Shown here piece after piece: positions 10,008-18,980 of a stretch of 64,000 nucleotides of DNA. The stretch comes from Prolixibacteraceae bacterium (lineage in GTDB: Bacteria; Bacteroidota; Bacteroidia; Bacteroidales; Prolixibacteraceae). The DNA lies in the NCBI GenBank assembly GCA_019163175.1, contig JAFLKN010000015.1:372001-436000 (forward strand). Reading direction: 5' to 3'. The notes under the pieces are model-generated. The model was not told the origin of the DNA. It did not search any database and worked only from the letters and a program-made list of their open reading frames with translations. The translations under genes and the position numbers were made by a program. The stretch's first letter is position 1, and each line of letters begins with the position of its first letter.

Positions 10008-10099
10008 GGCGAAATTTATCTCGAATGCAGATTTTTCTTGTTTTAGCTTCAAAAGCAACCTATTTTCAAGAATCATCGTCTTGCATTAAAACTCACACC

Positions 10100-10930
10100 A
10101 TGCGAAATCAAATCATTCTTCTTTTGATTCTTTTTCTACTAGGATGCTCCAAGAATGAACTACAAACCGAGAATACGCTTTTAAAAAACAAAGACCATAA
10201 TTATCCTACTTCCTTTAAAAAATTATCGAAAACCGAAATTGAAAAAAGGCAAAAAGAATTTGAAGAAGGGCAGCTTACTTTTTCGCTCATTGATTCATTT
10301 GGCTTTGTAGGATGGAGTTATGACGATGATTTCGAGGTACGCAAACAGCTTTATAGCAAACAATTTTCTAATATAAATGCATTAACAACTTTAATTAAGC
10401 TGTACTTGTCTGATAAAGGCAAATTCACTGGAATCAAAGATACTTCTCAATTGGGTCCGAAAAAAATCAGTGTACTCTTTCAAAACTATGGAGGTGTTTA
10501 TAGCCGCACAGATGCCACAAAATACAATCATCTTGGGATTGATTTCGGGACACAATCCATTGGTGGATTGGAAGTAATAAATTCATTATTAACGGTATCG
10601 GCCACTGAAAATGGGGTTCATTATATTTTTGGGCATTGGTACCCAAACGCTTATATTCCTCAAGTAGATCAGGTAACAGGTGAGTTGGCAAAGTCCGTAT
10701 TAGTCGGAAGAAAACTAACTTCCTACAATGGCTGGGGGCAGGAGTCGAACCAGATTATAACAGAAGAAGATTTGGCAAAATACCGGAAAGTTATTTATCC
10801 CTTTATAAACGGAGCCAAGCTTGAACTTCGTGTTTGCTGGGAATTTAATCCGTCGCACTGGCAGATATTGATGGATACCACAACTGGCGAAATATTAGTT
10901 GAACAGGATGTGGCTTTTTATCCGTTATAG
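10100..10930 (+). CDS. Hypothetical lipoprotein
   Basis: I do not recognise the family. The ATG at 10100 gives a classic lipoprotein signal (MRNQIILLLILFLLGC) with the lipidated cysteine at residue 16. The open frame begins 25 codons earlier, but that stretch lacks signal-peptide character. The mature 260 residues are rich in Tyr, Trp and Lys. They include NHLGIDFGTQSIGG, HYIFGHWYPNAYIPQV and a C-terminal RVCWEFNPSHWQILMD with TTGEILVEQD. The last part resembles the repeats of surface-exposed PepSY-like or YpeB-like folds (xxGEIL), but only weakly. It is a single gene followed by a strong terminator and should sit on the periplasmic side of a membrane. Confidence 0.75.
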   Translation: MRNQIILLLILFLLGCSKNELQTENTLLKNKDHNYPTSFKKLSKTEIEKRQKEFEEGQLTFSLIDSFGFVGWSYDDDFEVRKQLYSKQFSNINALTTLIKLYLSDKGKFTGIKDTSQLGPKKISVLFQNYGGVYSRTDATKYNHLGIDFGTQSIGGLEVINSLLTVSATENGVHYIFGHWYPNAYIPQVDQVTGELAKSVLVGRKLTSYNGWGQESNQIITEEDLAKYRKVIYPFINGAKLELRVCWEFNPSHWQILMDTTTGEILVEQDVAFYPL

Positions 10931-11005
10931 ATTTTCATTTTCACTTGCTCTTCAGGAATGCTTTTCTTGAATAGTGTAACCTAAAAAGAAAAACAACTTC
11001 AACCT

Positions 11006-11039
11006 AAAACGGCGGAAAAGTTATCTTTTCCGCCGTTTT
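11006..11039. terminator. Bidirectional terminator after the lipoprotein and RND genes
   Basis: AAAACGGCGGAAAAG (11006-11020) pairs perfectly with CTTTTCCGCCGTTTT (11025-11039) around a TTAT loop. It sits between converging genes. Confidence 0.88.
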
Positions 11040-11062
11040 CTATTAAAATGGGATACTAAAGT

Positions 11063-14000
11063 TTACTTTTTCAGCGCTTTAATCCGTTTGAGATTTTTGC
11101 GTTTTGCTATTTTTAAACGTATAGAATAATCGAGCTCATACAAAGCCGGAACAAACATCAGGGTAAGGAATGTCGCAAAGCTTAATCCGAAAATAATTGT
11201 CCACGACAATGGTCCCCAGAATGCAACGTTATCTCCTCCAAAATAAATCTGAGGATCAAGATGGGTGAACATGGTTTCGAAATTAATGTTCATACCCACA
11301 GCCAACGGAACCAAACCAAGCATTGTTGCTGTAGCTGTCAGGATTACCGGGGTGATACGGGTGCGGCCTCCTTCAATAATTGCACGTCGGGTTGGCATTC
11401 CTTCTTTCTTTTTGGCATCAATAAATTCCACAATCAGAATTCCATTGCGTACTACAATTCCTCCGAGGGCAACCACTCCCAAGCCGGTCATCAGGATAAC
11501 GATATCCATGCCGAAGAAGATGGTTCCAAGCAAAACACCAATGATACTGAAGATTACCTCACTCAAAATAATCAACGATTTGCTGATGGAACCAAACTGC
11601 GTAATCAGGATAAAGAAAATTAAACCGAGTGCAATAATCATTGCTTTCATAAAGAACGAGGTAGTTTCTTCCTGATCTTCCTGCTCGCCGGTAAGTTTAA
11701 CCGAAGTGCCCGTATGGAAAGCAAACTTCTTTGATTCGCTGGTAATAATCGGAACAATGTCGTTGGCCGAATATCCAGACAATAAATTGGAGTAAACGGT
11801 AATAATTCGTTTTTGATCCTGACGTTTAATGCCTGCATACGAAGACGTGTAATCAATCTGCGCAACTGTTGACAATGGAATACTACGCAACATACCTGTA
11901 TTCATATCACGATAGGTAATTTCAAGATTTACCAGTGCGTTAATATTGTCGCGGGTAACTTTACCATATCGAAGCATAATAGGGAATTCGTCTTCATCCT
12001 GTTTAAGTTTCGAGATTTCCTTTCCGTACAATGCGGTGCGGATTTCCATTCCGATTTGTCCGGTCGAAATTCCTAAACGCTGAGCACGGTCGCGGTCGAT
12101 CTGAATAATAATTTCAGGAGAGTTCATTTCGAAATCTGTTTTCAATTCTTCAACTCCCGGAATATTCATCGCCCCAAGGTAATCGCGGAAAGCATTGGCA
12201 TCGGCAATCAGTTCTTCCAGATTTTCACTGGTAACCTCAATGTTGATTGGCTTTCCGGTTGGTGGACCATTACCGTTTTTACCAACAGTAATTTCTGCTC
12301 CGGGAATATCGGCCGTTTCCTTTCTGATCATTTCCAGGTAATCGGTTGTTGAAATTCCGGTACTGCGGTATTTGTGTTCCACAAAATTGACGGATACTTT
12401 TCCTTTGTTAAAAGGAGTTCCGGTTGACGCAAAACCTTCTTCTTCGGCGCCAATAGTCACGTTCGAAATAATTGATTCCACATCAGGATTATTTGTTCCG
12501 ATAGCCTTGTAAACGCGGGCTTCAGCTATTTTAGTAATGCTGTCGGTCACATTCTGATGGGTTCCTCCGGGCATTTTAATATATACATAAATGTTATTCG
12601 GATCATTGTTCGGGAAAAACAACACTGTTGGTTTAGCCAGTCCGGTAAGAAACACTGTTCCGAAGAACAACGCAATCATACCAATCAGGATCCAGATAGG
12701 TCGCGATCCTTTCAGAATAAAGCGCAATTGTCTTTCATAAACATCCATCATATAAGGCCAGAATTTTTCCTGGAATGCGGTGATCATCCGCTTAATCACA
12801 AAATGGAAAAGAAGAGTAACCAATACACCAAATACCAGAAAATTAGCTATTCCATACGACTTGGAAATGTAGAAAATTACGGCAAAACCCAGCATAACAA
12901 TCAAAATTGTTCGAATACGTTTCCAGCCATTGCCTTTCTGAAATTCATGATCATACTCGTGTTTCATAAACGAAACGGCAAATACCGGATTGAAAACGTA
13001 GGCAACAAAGAGAGACGCAAATAGGGTAATGATTAAAGTTACCGGCAAATAATGCATAAACTGACCAACAATTCCGGGCCAGAAAACCAGAGGAAAGAAT
13101 GGAGCCAAGGTGGTTAATGTTCCTGATAAAATTGGCAGGAAAACCTCGCCGGCAGCCTTTTTTGCAGCTATATTTATATCTGGATTGAACTTGTGAAGAC
13201 GGTGTGTATTTTCGATTACCACAATAGCATCGTCAACCACAATACCGAGGGCAAAAATGAAAGCGAACATTACAATCATATTCATGGTATAACCTAAACC
13301 CGGAAGGACCAGGTAGGCCACAAACATAGAGAGAGGCACAGCCAAACCTACAAAAAATGCGTTGGTGAAACCCATGAAGAACATCAAGACGATAGTAACC
13401 AATATAAAACCGATAATGATGGTATTATTTAGTTCTTCAAGCGTATTGCGGGTAAAGGTGCTTTGGTCACCGGTAATAACAACATCCATTCCTTTTGGAT
13501 ATTCACGCTCTTTCAGTTCATCAACAATAACCTTGATCTGATCGGAGGCATCCAACAGGTTGGCTCCACTCTTTTTAATTACATTGAGGGTAATTACATT
13601 TTTACCATTTAAGCGGGCAAAACTCTCTTGTTCTTCAAAGCTGTCGCTAACATCGGCAATGTCACCAAGGCGAACAAAAGCGCCACTAGACGAATGAACT
13701 ACGATGTTACGGATTGTTTCCACGTCAGCAAATTGTCCTTTAATACGCACTGTATTTCGTGTTCCGTTGTTGGTAAGCGAGCCGCCTGAAATGGTCATGT
13801 TTTCAAAAGCCACAGCCTGCTCTATATTCCCAAAAGTAACTTTAGCAGCCTGCATCTTGAAAATGTCTGCATTGATCTGTATTTCGCGATCTAACGCGCC
13901 AACAATATCAACACGCGTAATTTCTTTCAGCCCTTCGATTTTATCCTGGGCAATTTCGGCGTAATGTTTCAGTTTATCGAGGTCGTAATTTCCGGAGATA

Positions 14001-14455
14001 TTTATGAACATTACTGGCATGGCCGAGAGATCGATGTCCATAATCTGAGGCTGAGTAGGCAAATCTGTCGGCAAATCTGTTTTAGCTTTGTCAACTGCAT
14101 CGCGAACACGTTGTTTGGCGGTTTCAATCGACAGGTCGGGATCAAACTCAACTACAATCGATGAAAAATCGGGCACTGAATTACTGGTTATTTTCTTTAC
14201 ATCAGCAATCGATTTCAGCTGTTTCTCGATAGGACGGGTTACCAGATTTTCAATGTCTGAAGGAGATGTGCCCGGATATGGAGTACTAACAACGATGTAT
14301 GGAATTACTACCTGCGGAAACTGTTCCTTCGGGATAAAATAGTAATTCATCATACCGAGTATCGAAATCAGGACAGCAAGTACATAAACACTTGTCCGGT
14401 TATCGATCGCCCAGCTCGTTGCAAAAAATTCTTTTATTTTGTTTTCTTTCGACAT
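11063..14455 (-). CDS. RND-family efflux transporter, inner-membrane permease
   Basis: This proton-driven pump is the inner-membrane part of a tripartite RND exporter; drugs, bile salts or other amphiphiles are possible substrates. The protein has 1130 residues, with an N-terminal helix leading into the pseudo-twofold 12-TM architecture. The first periplasmic porter loop (YFIPKEQFPQVVIPY and PGTSPSDIENLVTRPIE) is at about residues 38-80. The proton-relay aspartates are in ALGIVVDDAIVVIEN (TM4), and TM10-12 carry GGIVVRNGILIVEFID. The motifs fit the HAE-1/AcrB-like branch. It is the last gene of a four-gene operon with the regulator, outer-membrane factor and adaptor upstream. The gap to the adaptor gene is 19 bp. 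Confidence 0.96.
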   Translation of the reverse strand: MSKENKIKEFFATSWAIDNRTSVYVLAVLISILGMMNYYFIPKEQFPQVVIPYIVVSTPYPGTSPSDIENLVTRPIEKQLKSIADVKKITSNSVPDFSSIVVEFDPDLSIETAKQRVRDAVDKAKTDLPTDLPTQPQIMDIDLSAMPVMFINISGNYDLDKLKHYAEIAQDKIEGLKEITRVDIVGALDREIQINADIFKMQAAKVTFGNIEQAVAFENMTISGGSLTNNGTRNTVRIKGQFADVETIRNIVVHSSSGAFVRLGDIADVSDSFEEQESFARLNGKNVITLNVIKKSGANLLDASDQIKVIVDELKEREYPKGMDVVITGDQSTFTRNTLEELNNTIIIGFILVTIVLMFFMGFTNAFFVGLAVPLSMFVAYLVLPGLGYTMNMIVMFAFIFALGIVVDDAIVVIENTHRLHKFNPDINIAAKKAAGEVFLPILSGTLTTLAPFFPLVFWPGIVGQFMHYLPVTLIITLFASLFVAYVFNPVFAVSFMKHEYDHEFQKGNGWKRIRTILIVMLGFAVIFYISKSYGIANFLVFGVLVTLLFHFVIKRMITAFQEKFWPYMMDVYERQLRFILKGSRPIWILIGMIALFFGTVFLTGLAKPTVLFFPNNDPNNIYVYIKMPGGTHQNVTDSITKIAEARVYKAIGTNNPDVESIISNVTIGAEEEGFASTGTPFNKGKVSVNFVEHKYRSTGISTTDYLEMIRKETADIPGAEITVGKNGNGPPTGKPINIEVTSENLEELIADANAFRDYLGAMNIPGVEELKTDFEMNSPEIIIQIDRDRAQRLGISTGQIGMEIRTALYGKEISKLKQDEDEFPIMLRYGKVTRDNINALVNLEITYRDMNTGMLRSIPLSTVAQIDYTSSYAGIKRQDQKRIITVYSNLLSGYSANDIVPIITSESKKFAFHTGTSVKLTGEQEDQEETTSFFMKAMIIALGLIFFILITQFGSISKSLIILSEVIFSIIGVLLGTIFFGMDIVILMTGLGVVALGGIVVRNGILIVEFIDAKKKEGMPTRRAIIEGGRTRITPVILTATATMLGLVPLAVGMNINFETMFTHLDPQIYFGGDNVAFWGPLSWTIIFGLSFATFLTLMFVPALYELDYSIRLKIAKRKNLKRIKALKK

Positions 14456-14474
14456 AATAGGTCTTTTTTTAATA

Positions 14475-15593
14475 TTAGAAAACTACTTTTTCACCGGCAT
14501 TCAGGCTCTGAAAGCCAGAAGTAATAATATTTTCACCGGCAGTAATTCCTTCCAGAACTTCAATATTACCATTGTAATCCATTCCGGTTTTAACCAAACG
14601 CTGTTCGGCAGTCCAGTCGTTGCCATTTTGTTTGGCTATGTAAATAAATTTACCTTCCTGATTGCTTTGCACGTAATTAACAGGCAGGCAAAAAGCTTTT
14701 TCGTTGGTATAATCATTAATCTTAATGTAGGCGATCATGTTGGCCCGAAGTTCAACTTCGCGGGTTGAAATTTTACATTCAACTTTAAATGTACGGTTGG
14801 TTGGGTCAATAAACCGACTGGTAAAATTCAGATTGGTTTCAATGTCTTTACCCAGATCAGGAAAACTTACAATGGCCGGGTTTCCGTTTTTAATTCGGGT
14901 AGCATAAGTTTCAGCAACTTCGGCCGATATTTTTGCCACACTCATGTTAATTACACGAATGGTTGATGTTGGCATTCCCGGCGAAGCCATTTGGCCAACG
15001 CGAAGCGGCATACTTTCAACTGTTCCGTTTATTGGTGATACAATTTTGGCCAACTTCAACTGTTCCTTAATTGTGTTGGCACGCTGTTCCATCGATTCTT
15101 TTGTGGTTTTAGCTTGCAAATATTGAACTTCGCTACCAATCTTCTTTTCCCAAAGGGCACTTTGTTTTTCGAAAATACTGGTGGCCAGAGCAAGTTGTGT
15201 ATTCACTTCTTCGAGCGATTGTTTCATCACCAAAGCATCAAGTTCGGCCAATACCTGGCCCTTTTTAACGGGTGTTCCTTCTTTTACGTAAACAGCAGTT
15301 ACTATACCTGGCATTTGCGGACTTACAGCAATATTCTGATCGCCATCAACAGTACCCTGTACCTGAATAAAGTGATTGAATACACATTCGACAGCCGGGG
15401 TTACTTTTACCGATACAGCTTTAACTACTGACGCAGCACCTTCCGGATTAACTTCGGTTTCGAGTTGTGCAATTTGAGTGTTTAATTGTTCGCGTTGTGC
15501 TTTCAGCTTCTCAAGTTCAGCCTTTTTGTCGGTATTGCCACTGCACGACACCAAAAAAGCGACCAATGCTGAGTAAATAATAATCTTTTTCAT
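14475..15593 (-). CDS. RND efflux periplasmic adaptor (MFP subunit), lipoprotein
   Basis: This is the membrane-fusion protein linking the RND pump to its outer-membrane channel. The 372 residues start with a lipoprotein signal (MKKIIIYSALVAFLVSC), with the lipidated Cys at 17. A coiled coil follows (ELEKLKAQREQLNTQIAQLE, about residues 25-45), then a biotinyl-lipoyl-like domain (GIVTAVYVKEGTPVKKGQVLAEL, abridged as AVYVKEGTPVKKGQVLAELD) and an alpha-hairpin. Next come the second lipoyl half (SPINGTVESMPLRVGQMASPG) and a beta-barrel/membrane-proximal region to the end. It lies between the TolC-like and RND genes, with 19-bp gaps on both sides, as expected for a co-expressed tripartite system. 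Confidence 0.94.
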   Translation of the reverse strand: MKKIIIYSALVAFLVSCSGNTDKKAELEKLKAQREQLNTQIAQLETEVNPEGAASVVKAVSVKVTPAVECVFNHFIQVQGTVDGDQNIAVSPQMPGIVTAVYVKEGTPVKKGQVLAELDALVMKQSLEEVNTQLALATSIFEKQSALWEKKIGSEVQYLQAKTTKESMEQRANTIKEQLKLAKIVSPINGTVESMPLRVGQMASPGMPTSTIRVINMSVAKISAEVAETYATRIKNGNPAIVSFPDLGKDIETNLNFTSRFIDPTNRTFKVECKISTREVELRANMIAYIKINDYTNEKAFCLPVNYVQSNQEGKFIYIAKQNGNDWTAEQRLVKTGMDYNGNIEVLEGITAGENIITSGFQSLNAGEKVVF

Positions 15594-15612
15594 TACGTTT
15601 TATTTTAATTGT

Positions 15613-17043
15613 TTATTTTTCTGTATCCTGATTGATATTGAACATTTTTTCGAGTTTTGACTTAGCGCCCAAAACATCGTAAATAGTTTGATAATAATTT
15701 GTTAAGTTGCTCAGGTATTGATTCTGACTGGTCATCAGATCCATGCTCGAGGCCATACCTTGTTTGTATTTTTCGAGTGTGCGCTGGTATATATCGTCTG
15801 ACAGTTCTGCACTCTTTTTCTGATTCTGGAAGCGTTCCAACTTCAGTTTCAAATCGCTCTGATATTGACCGGCTTGCATGACTAAACTGCTTGAAACTAA
15901 CATACGGGTATTTTTTGCCTTTTCAAGTGCCATCTTTTTTTGCGATACTACCGACATACGTTGTCCGCTACTGAAGATGGGCAAGCTTAAATTTAAGCCG
16001 ATCAGATCCTTCGGTGCAAAATCGAAAGCTGGTGCTTTTAACTTTTCGGTGTGGTTATAAAAACCTGCAATTGTTGGAAGAAAAGCGCTTTTTGCCAGGT
16101 TTAACTCAAGTTTAGCCGCTTTTTCCGAAGTTTGGATGAGCTGATAATCAACATTCTGATCGATATTGAATGTTTCTGAAATGAGCGAAAGACTTGATGT
16201 AGTGAGTGATTCACCTGATTCTAAACTATCAATTAATTCAATTTTCGCAGCATCGTCCAAACCCAATTGGATTTTTAATAAACGATAGGCCATATTCAGG
16301 TTACTGTCAATCTGGTTCAAAGCATTCCGGATGGTATTGGCAGTTACTTCCAATTGATCGACATCAGTTTTCTCAAGGAAACCCTGTTTGTTCATCTCCG
16401 AAATTTCATACAAGGTTTTGTTGATGTTTTCGAGGTTTTGTCCTAAAATCTTTTTGCTTTCCTCGGCCAACTGAATCATGGTATACGTGTTTGTCACAGT
16501 CTCAATTACATCGAGTCTGGTTTTTTCGGCGGTCTGTTTAGTCAATCCGTAATACACTTTTGTGGCCTGCAAACCAACAATATACGATCCGCTAAAAATT
16601 AACTGCGAGAGCGTTAAATCGAAGGTCGTATTGTTTTTTAGACCAAGTTCAATCGGTGTACCAGGCTCACTGTTCAGGTAGATATTTTCTCCGCTCAAAA
16701 GCTGAAGTGAACTCATTGTTCCACTTTGTGTGGTTGGATCCCAAGGAACTTCGGTGTTAGACAAAACGGTCTTACCTCCGAAACTCAAGGTTGGAACTTT
16801 AAAAATGTGCGAATAGCTACCTTTCCCCGAAATTTGAGGCAATCCGTTAGCTGTGGTTTCCCATACTTTCTTTTGGGCCATTTTCAGGTCAAGCTCCGAA
16901 TTTAAAATGTTAGTGTTGTTTTGCATGGCCAATTTCAGAGCCTCCTGAAGGGAAAGCTTAACCGGCTCTTGCGCAAAGGCTGTCATGGCTCCGGAAAGAA
17001 CCACGATTGCCAGCAATAGAATCTGTTTGTGTTTTCTGAACAT
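15613..17043 (-). CDS. TolC family outer membrane efflux protein
   Basis: This is the outer-membrane channel of the tripartite exporter. It has 476 residues. The signal peptide (about residues 1-24) ends at AMTAFAQ. Two outer-membrane-factor repeats follow, each starting with helix motifs such as LSLQEALKLAMQNNTNILNSELDL (abridged to LSLQEALKLAMQNN) and SEKAAKLELNLAKSAFLPTI near residue 300. Long Lys/Gln/Leu-rich coiled-coil helices form the periplasmic tunnel. The C-terminal repeat ends with YKQGMASSMDLMTSQNQYLS. It is placed second in the operon, 12 bp after the tetR gene and 19 bp before the adaptor. Confidence 0.95.
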   Translation of the reverse strand: MFRKHKQILLLAIVVLSGAMTAFAQEPVKLSLQEALKLAMQNNTNILNSELDLKMAQKKVWETTANGLPQISGKGSYSHIFKVPTLSFGGKTVLSNTEVPWDPTTQSGTMSSLQLLSGENIYLNSEPGTPIELGLKNNTTFDLTLSQLIFSGSYIVGLQATKVYYGLTKQTAEKTRLDVIETVTNTYTMIQLAEESKKILGQNLENINKTLYEISEMNKQGFLEKTDVDQLEVTANTIRNALNQIDSNLNMAYRLLKIQLGLDDAAKIELIDSLESGESLTTSSLSLISETFNIDQNVDYQLIQTSEKAAKLELNLAKSAFLPTIAGFYNHTEKLKAPAFDFAPKDLIGLNLSLPIFSSGQRMSVVSQKKMALEKAKNTRMLVSSSLVMQAGQYQSDLKLKLERFQNQKKSAELSDDIYQRTLEKYKQGMASSMDLMTSQNQYLSNLTNYYQTIYDVLGAKSKLEKMFNINQDTEK

Positions 17044-17055
17044 GTTTTGTAATCT

Positions 17056-17715
17056 TTATTGGTTAAAAATATTTTTATTCGATTGTATAATTTCAGCTTT
17101 GCGCTTTTCGAAATAAGCTATTCCTTCAGGAGATGAAATGGCTCGGATATGGTTCTCGAACATTACCTGAAAAACCTGATCAAAAGTGATGTTCTCAATC
17201 ATGCAGTAATCTTTATTGTGCATATCAACCAGGTTTCGGACATACAAACCGGCAGCCAGTTCTACATTCACATCGCTCCGGTACAAACCTTCACCAATTC
17301 CCTTCAGAATATTTTTACTCATCTGACTGAAAATTTGATTTTGTTTACGAACCATGAACTGGTAATAAATGGGCTCATAGTATTTCTTAAGTTCAAACTT
17401 TAATTTGGGGTTCAACTTGCCCATTTCTTCGTAAACGATTAAGCTTACTTTAAGCAATATTTCAATGGCATTCAAATTGTCGGCTTTGATCTTCGAGAAC
17501 TCAAGATTCCATTTCATTTCATCATAGTAAAAAAGCTTTTCAATTAAATCTTCCTTACTTTTAACGTACTGATAAAGGGTCTTTTTCGAAATCCCCAGAC
17601 TTCGGCTGATGTCGTCCATATTTAAATTTCTGATCCCGAATTCAAAGAACAACTCAATAGTTTTATCAAGAATGGCAACAAATTTAGGATCATCAAAATT
17701 CAATTCTTCGTGCAT
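17056..17715 (-). CDS. TetR/AcrR family transcriptional regulator of the efflux operon
   Basis: This DNA-binding repressor has 219 residues. The N-terminal helix-turn-helix spans about residues 20-60, with the signature NMDDISRSLGISKKTLYQYV and then KSKEDLIEKLFYYDE. The C-terminal all-helical domain should bind the inducer. It is the first gene of the efflux operon and is only 12 bp from the TolC-like gene, so it probably controls its own operon. A perfect 20-bp palindrome lies 47 bp upstream of the start (17762-17781) and is a good candidate operator. The inducer cannot be read from the sequence. Confidence 0.92.
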   Translation of the reverse strand: MHEELNFDDPKFVAILDKTIELFFEFGIRNLNMDDISRSLGISKKTLYQYVKSKEDLIEKLFYYDEMKWNLEFSKIKADNLNAIEILLKVSLIVYEEMGKLNPKLKFELKKYYEPIYYQFMVRKQNQIFSQMSKNILKGIGEGLYRSDVNVELAAGLYVRNLVDMHNKDYCMIENITFDQVFQVMFENHIRAISSPEGIAYFEKRKAEIIQSNKNIFNQ

Positions 17716-17741
17716 TTTTTAGTTTACTTTTAATTTCGGAA

Positions 17742-17781
17742 CAAAGTAAGGAAACATTTTTTACAGGAAACGTTTCCTGTA
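17742..17781 (-). promoter_or_regulatory. Efflux-operon promoter with palindromic TetR operator
   Basis: The 20-bp sequence TACAGGAAACGTTTCCTGTA at 17762-17781 is a perfect inverted repeat, and an extra half-site AAGGAAAC lies at 17748-17755. On the - strand TTACTTTG (17742-17749) matches seven of eight positions of the Bacteroidota -7 consensus TAnnTTTG. The palindrome therefore falls upstream of the -7 element, in the region expected for the spacer and -33 element. A bound dimer would block RNA polymerase. That the TetR protein binds here is inferred from position and symmetry. Confidence 0.7.
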
Positions 17782-17902
17782 TGTAAATTGTTCATTAATT
17801 AATTCGTGCCAAATTTCCTGATTTGTTACAAACGAATGTTAAACTGTGTAGATAATTCAGCAAAATAAATAGGCGAATGACTGATTTTGGAGGATAAATG
17901 AT

Positions 17903-17944
17903 AAACTGAACCCTTCTGCCACCAGGTGCAGAAAGACTCAGTTT
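17903..17944. other. Extended hairpin in the tetR/YqaA intergenic gap
   Basis: AAACTGA (17903-17909) pairs with TCAGTTT (17938-17944), and an inner TTCTGC (17914-17919) pairs with GCAGAA (17928-17933). There is no T run on either side, so it is not a canonical terminator. The 323-bp gap 17716-18038 otherwise holds the tetR promoter/operator and no gene that I can support. Confidence 0.45.
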
Positions 17945-18038
17945 CAATCCCCTTTAACTGGAGGACGAATTGGAAGGTCAAATATTTTATACTTTATAGA
18001 ATTTGTTCCGGTGAAAATCAGGAATGAGCGATACAATC

Positions 18039-18479
18039 CTAAAATGCCAGCCCGCTCAGCCAGGCCCAAACTACATAGCGAAGAAATTTTCCGGCAAGCA
18101 TGGTTATTGCTATTATCCAAATATTGGATCGAAGCACCCCAAGCCCGATTGCAAATATATCTCCAACTCCGGGAAGCCATGTCAGAAAGGCAAAAAAGGC
18201 TCCCTTATTGTATAACCGATTGTGCCATTTTTCTATGGTTTCCTTCTTCACCCTGAGGTATTTTTCTATCCATTCCCACTTTCCCAAATAGCCAAGGGCG
18301 AAGCTAGTCATACCACCTGCCCAGTTGCCCAATGAAGCAACAATTACTGCAGAAAAAATATCTGTTCCATTTGCCAGTACTGCCGTAAGTACAACTTCTG
18401 AACTAAAGGGCACAACCGTTGCTGCCAGAAAGCTGGCTAAAAATAATCCCCAAAGGCTGTAATCAAAAAGTCCTTCCAT
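18039..18479 (-). CDS. YqaA/DedA-family small membrane protein
   Basis: This is an inner-membrane protein of the SNARE-associated/VTT (DedA-like) superfamily, whose members are linked to lipid transport across the membrane. The ATG at 18479 gives 146 residues (MEGLFDYSLWGLFLASFLAA). An upstream in-frame ATG at 18503 would overlap a likely -7 element (TACTTTTG, 18501-18508 on the - strand), so I reject it. Hydrophobic segments lie at about residues 8-28, 40-65, 90-112 and 118-140. The conserved GNWAGGMTSFALGYLG and LTWLPGVGDIFAIGLGVL match the YqaA subgroup. It is divergent from rbfA. Confidence 0.87.
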   Translation of the reverse strand: MEGLFDYSLWGLFLASFLAATVVPFSSEVVLTAVLANGTDIFSAVIVASLGNWAGGMTSFALGYLGKWEWIEKYLRVKKETIEKWHNRLYNKGAFFAFLTWLPGVGDIFAIGLGVLRSNIWIIAITMLAGKFLRYVVWAWLSGLAF

Positions 18480-18554
18480 GCTAAGGCAAAAGTTAAAAGG
18501 CAAAAGTAAAAGTAAATTAATACCTTTGGCTGATAATTTTCAAAAACGAAAACA

Positions 18555-18893
18555 ATGGAAACGACCCGTCAAAATAAAATATCCCGACTGCTGCAAAAAG
18601 ATCTTGCTGATATTTTGCAAAAGGAAGGTAAAGACCTGTTTCACGGAATATTAGTGAGTGTTACCAATGTGCGTATTTCGCCCGATTTATCGGTTGCCCG
18701 CGTTTATCTCAGCATTTTCCCTTCAGAAAAAGGAGCTGCAACTTTGCTCGAAATCAAACATCATCAATCCCGAATTCGTGGATTGCTCGGACTTAAAGTG
18801 GGCAAACAACTTCGCATTGTTCCGCAACTCGATTTCCATATCGACGACAGTCTCGATTACATCGACAACATCGACAGGTTGCTCAAGGAATAA
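18555..18893 (+). CDS. rbfA: Ribosome-binding factor A
   Basis: RbfA binds the 30S subunit during late 16S rRNA maturation. The protein has 112 residues, the usual length, and shows the KH-like fold order: N-terminal helix (RQNKISRLLQKDLADILQKE), VSVTNVRISPDLSVARVYLSIF (abridged as TNVRISPDLSVARVYLS) and the helix IRGLLGLKVGKQLRIVPQL. It ends with the conserved DDSLDYIDNIDRLL. The start ATG at 18555 is 76 bp from the divergent YqaA start. A LolC/E-type permease lies two genes downstream; that pairing with rbfA is common in Bacteroidota. Confidence 0.96.
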   Translation: METTRQNKISRLLQKDLADILQKEGKDLFHGILVSVTNVRISPDLSVARVYLSIFPSEKGAATLLEIKHHQSRIRGLLGLKVGKQLRIVPQLDFHIDDSLDYIDNIDRLLKE

Positions 18894-18939
18894 TCTTGAA
18901 TTTCAAATCTTGAATCTTGGGTGAAAACAGTTCTGCACG

Positions 18940-18975
18940 AACCCTCAAGACTCTAATATTCTAACCCTCAAGACT
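18940..18975. repeat. Short direct repeat
   Basis: The 13-bp sequence AACCCTCAAGACT occurs at 18940-18952 and again at 18963-18975, just upstream of the methyltransferase start. I see no known function. It may be a chance or replication-slippage duplication. Confidence 0.6.
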
Positions 18976-18980
18976 AAAAA

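Noticed and set aside
12557-13024. 155-residue + strand frame antisense to the RND permease
   Set aside because: It is composed of low-complexity shadow sequence opposite a clear transporter gene, with no domain and no operon context.
17944-18180. 78-residue - strand frame overlapping the YqaA gene
   Set aside because: It overlaps the 3' part of the YqaA gene in another frame and its sequence resembles no protein.
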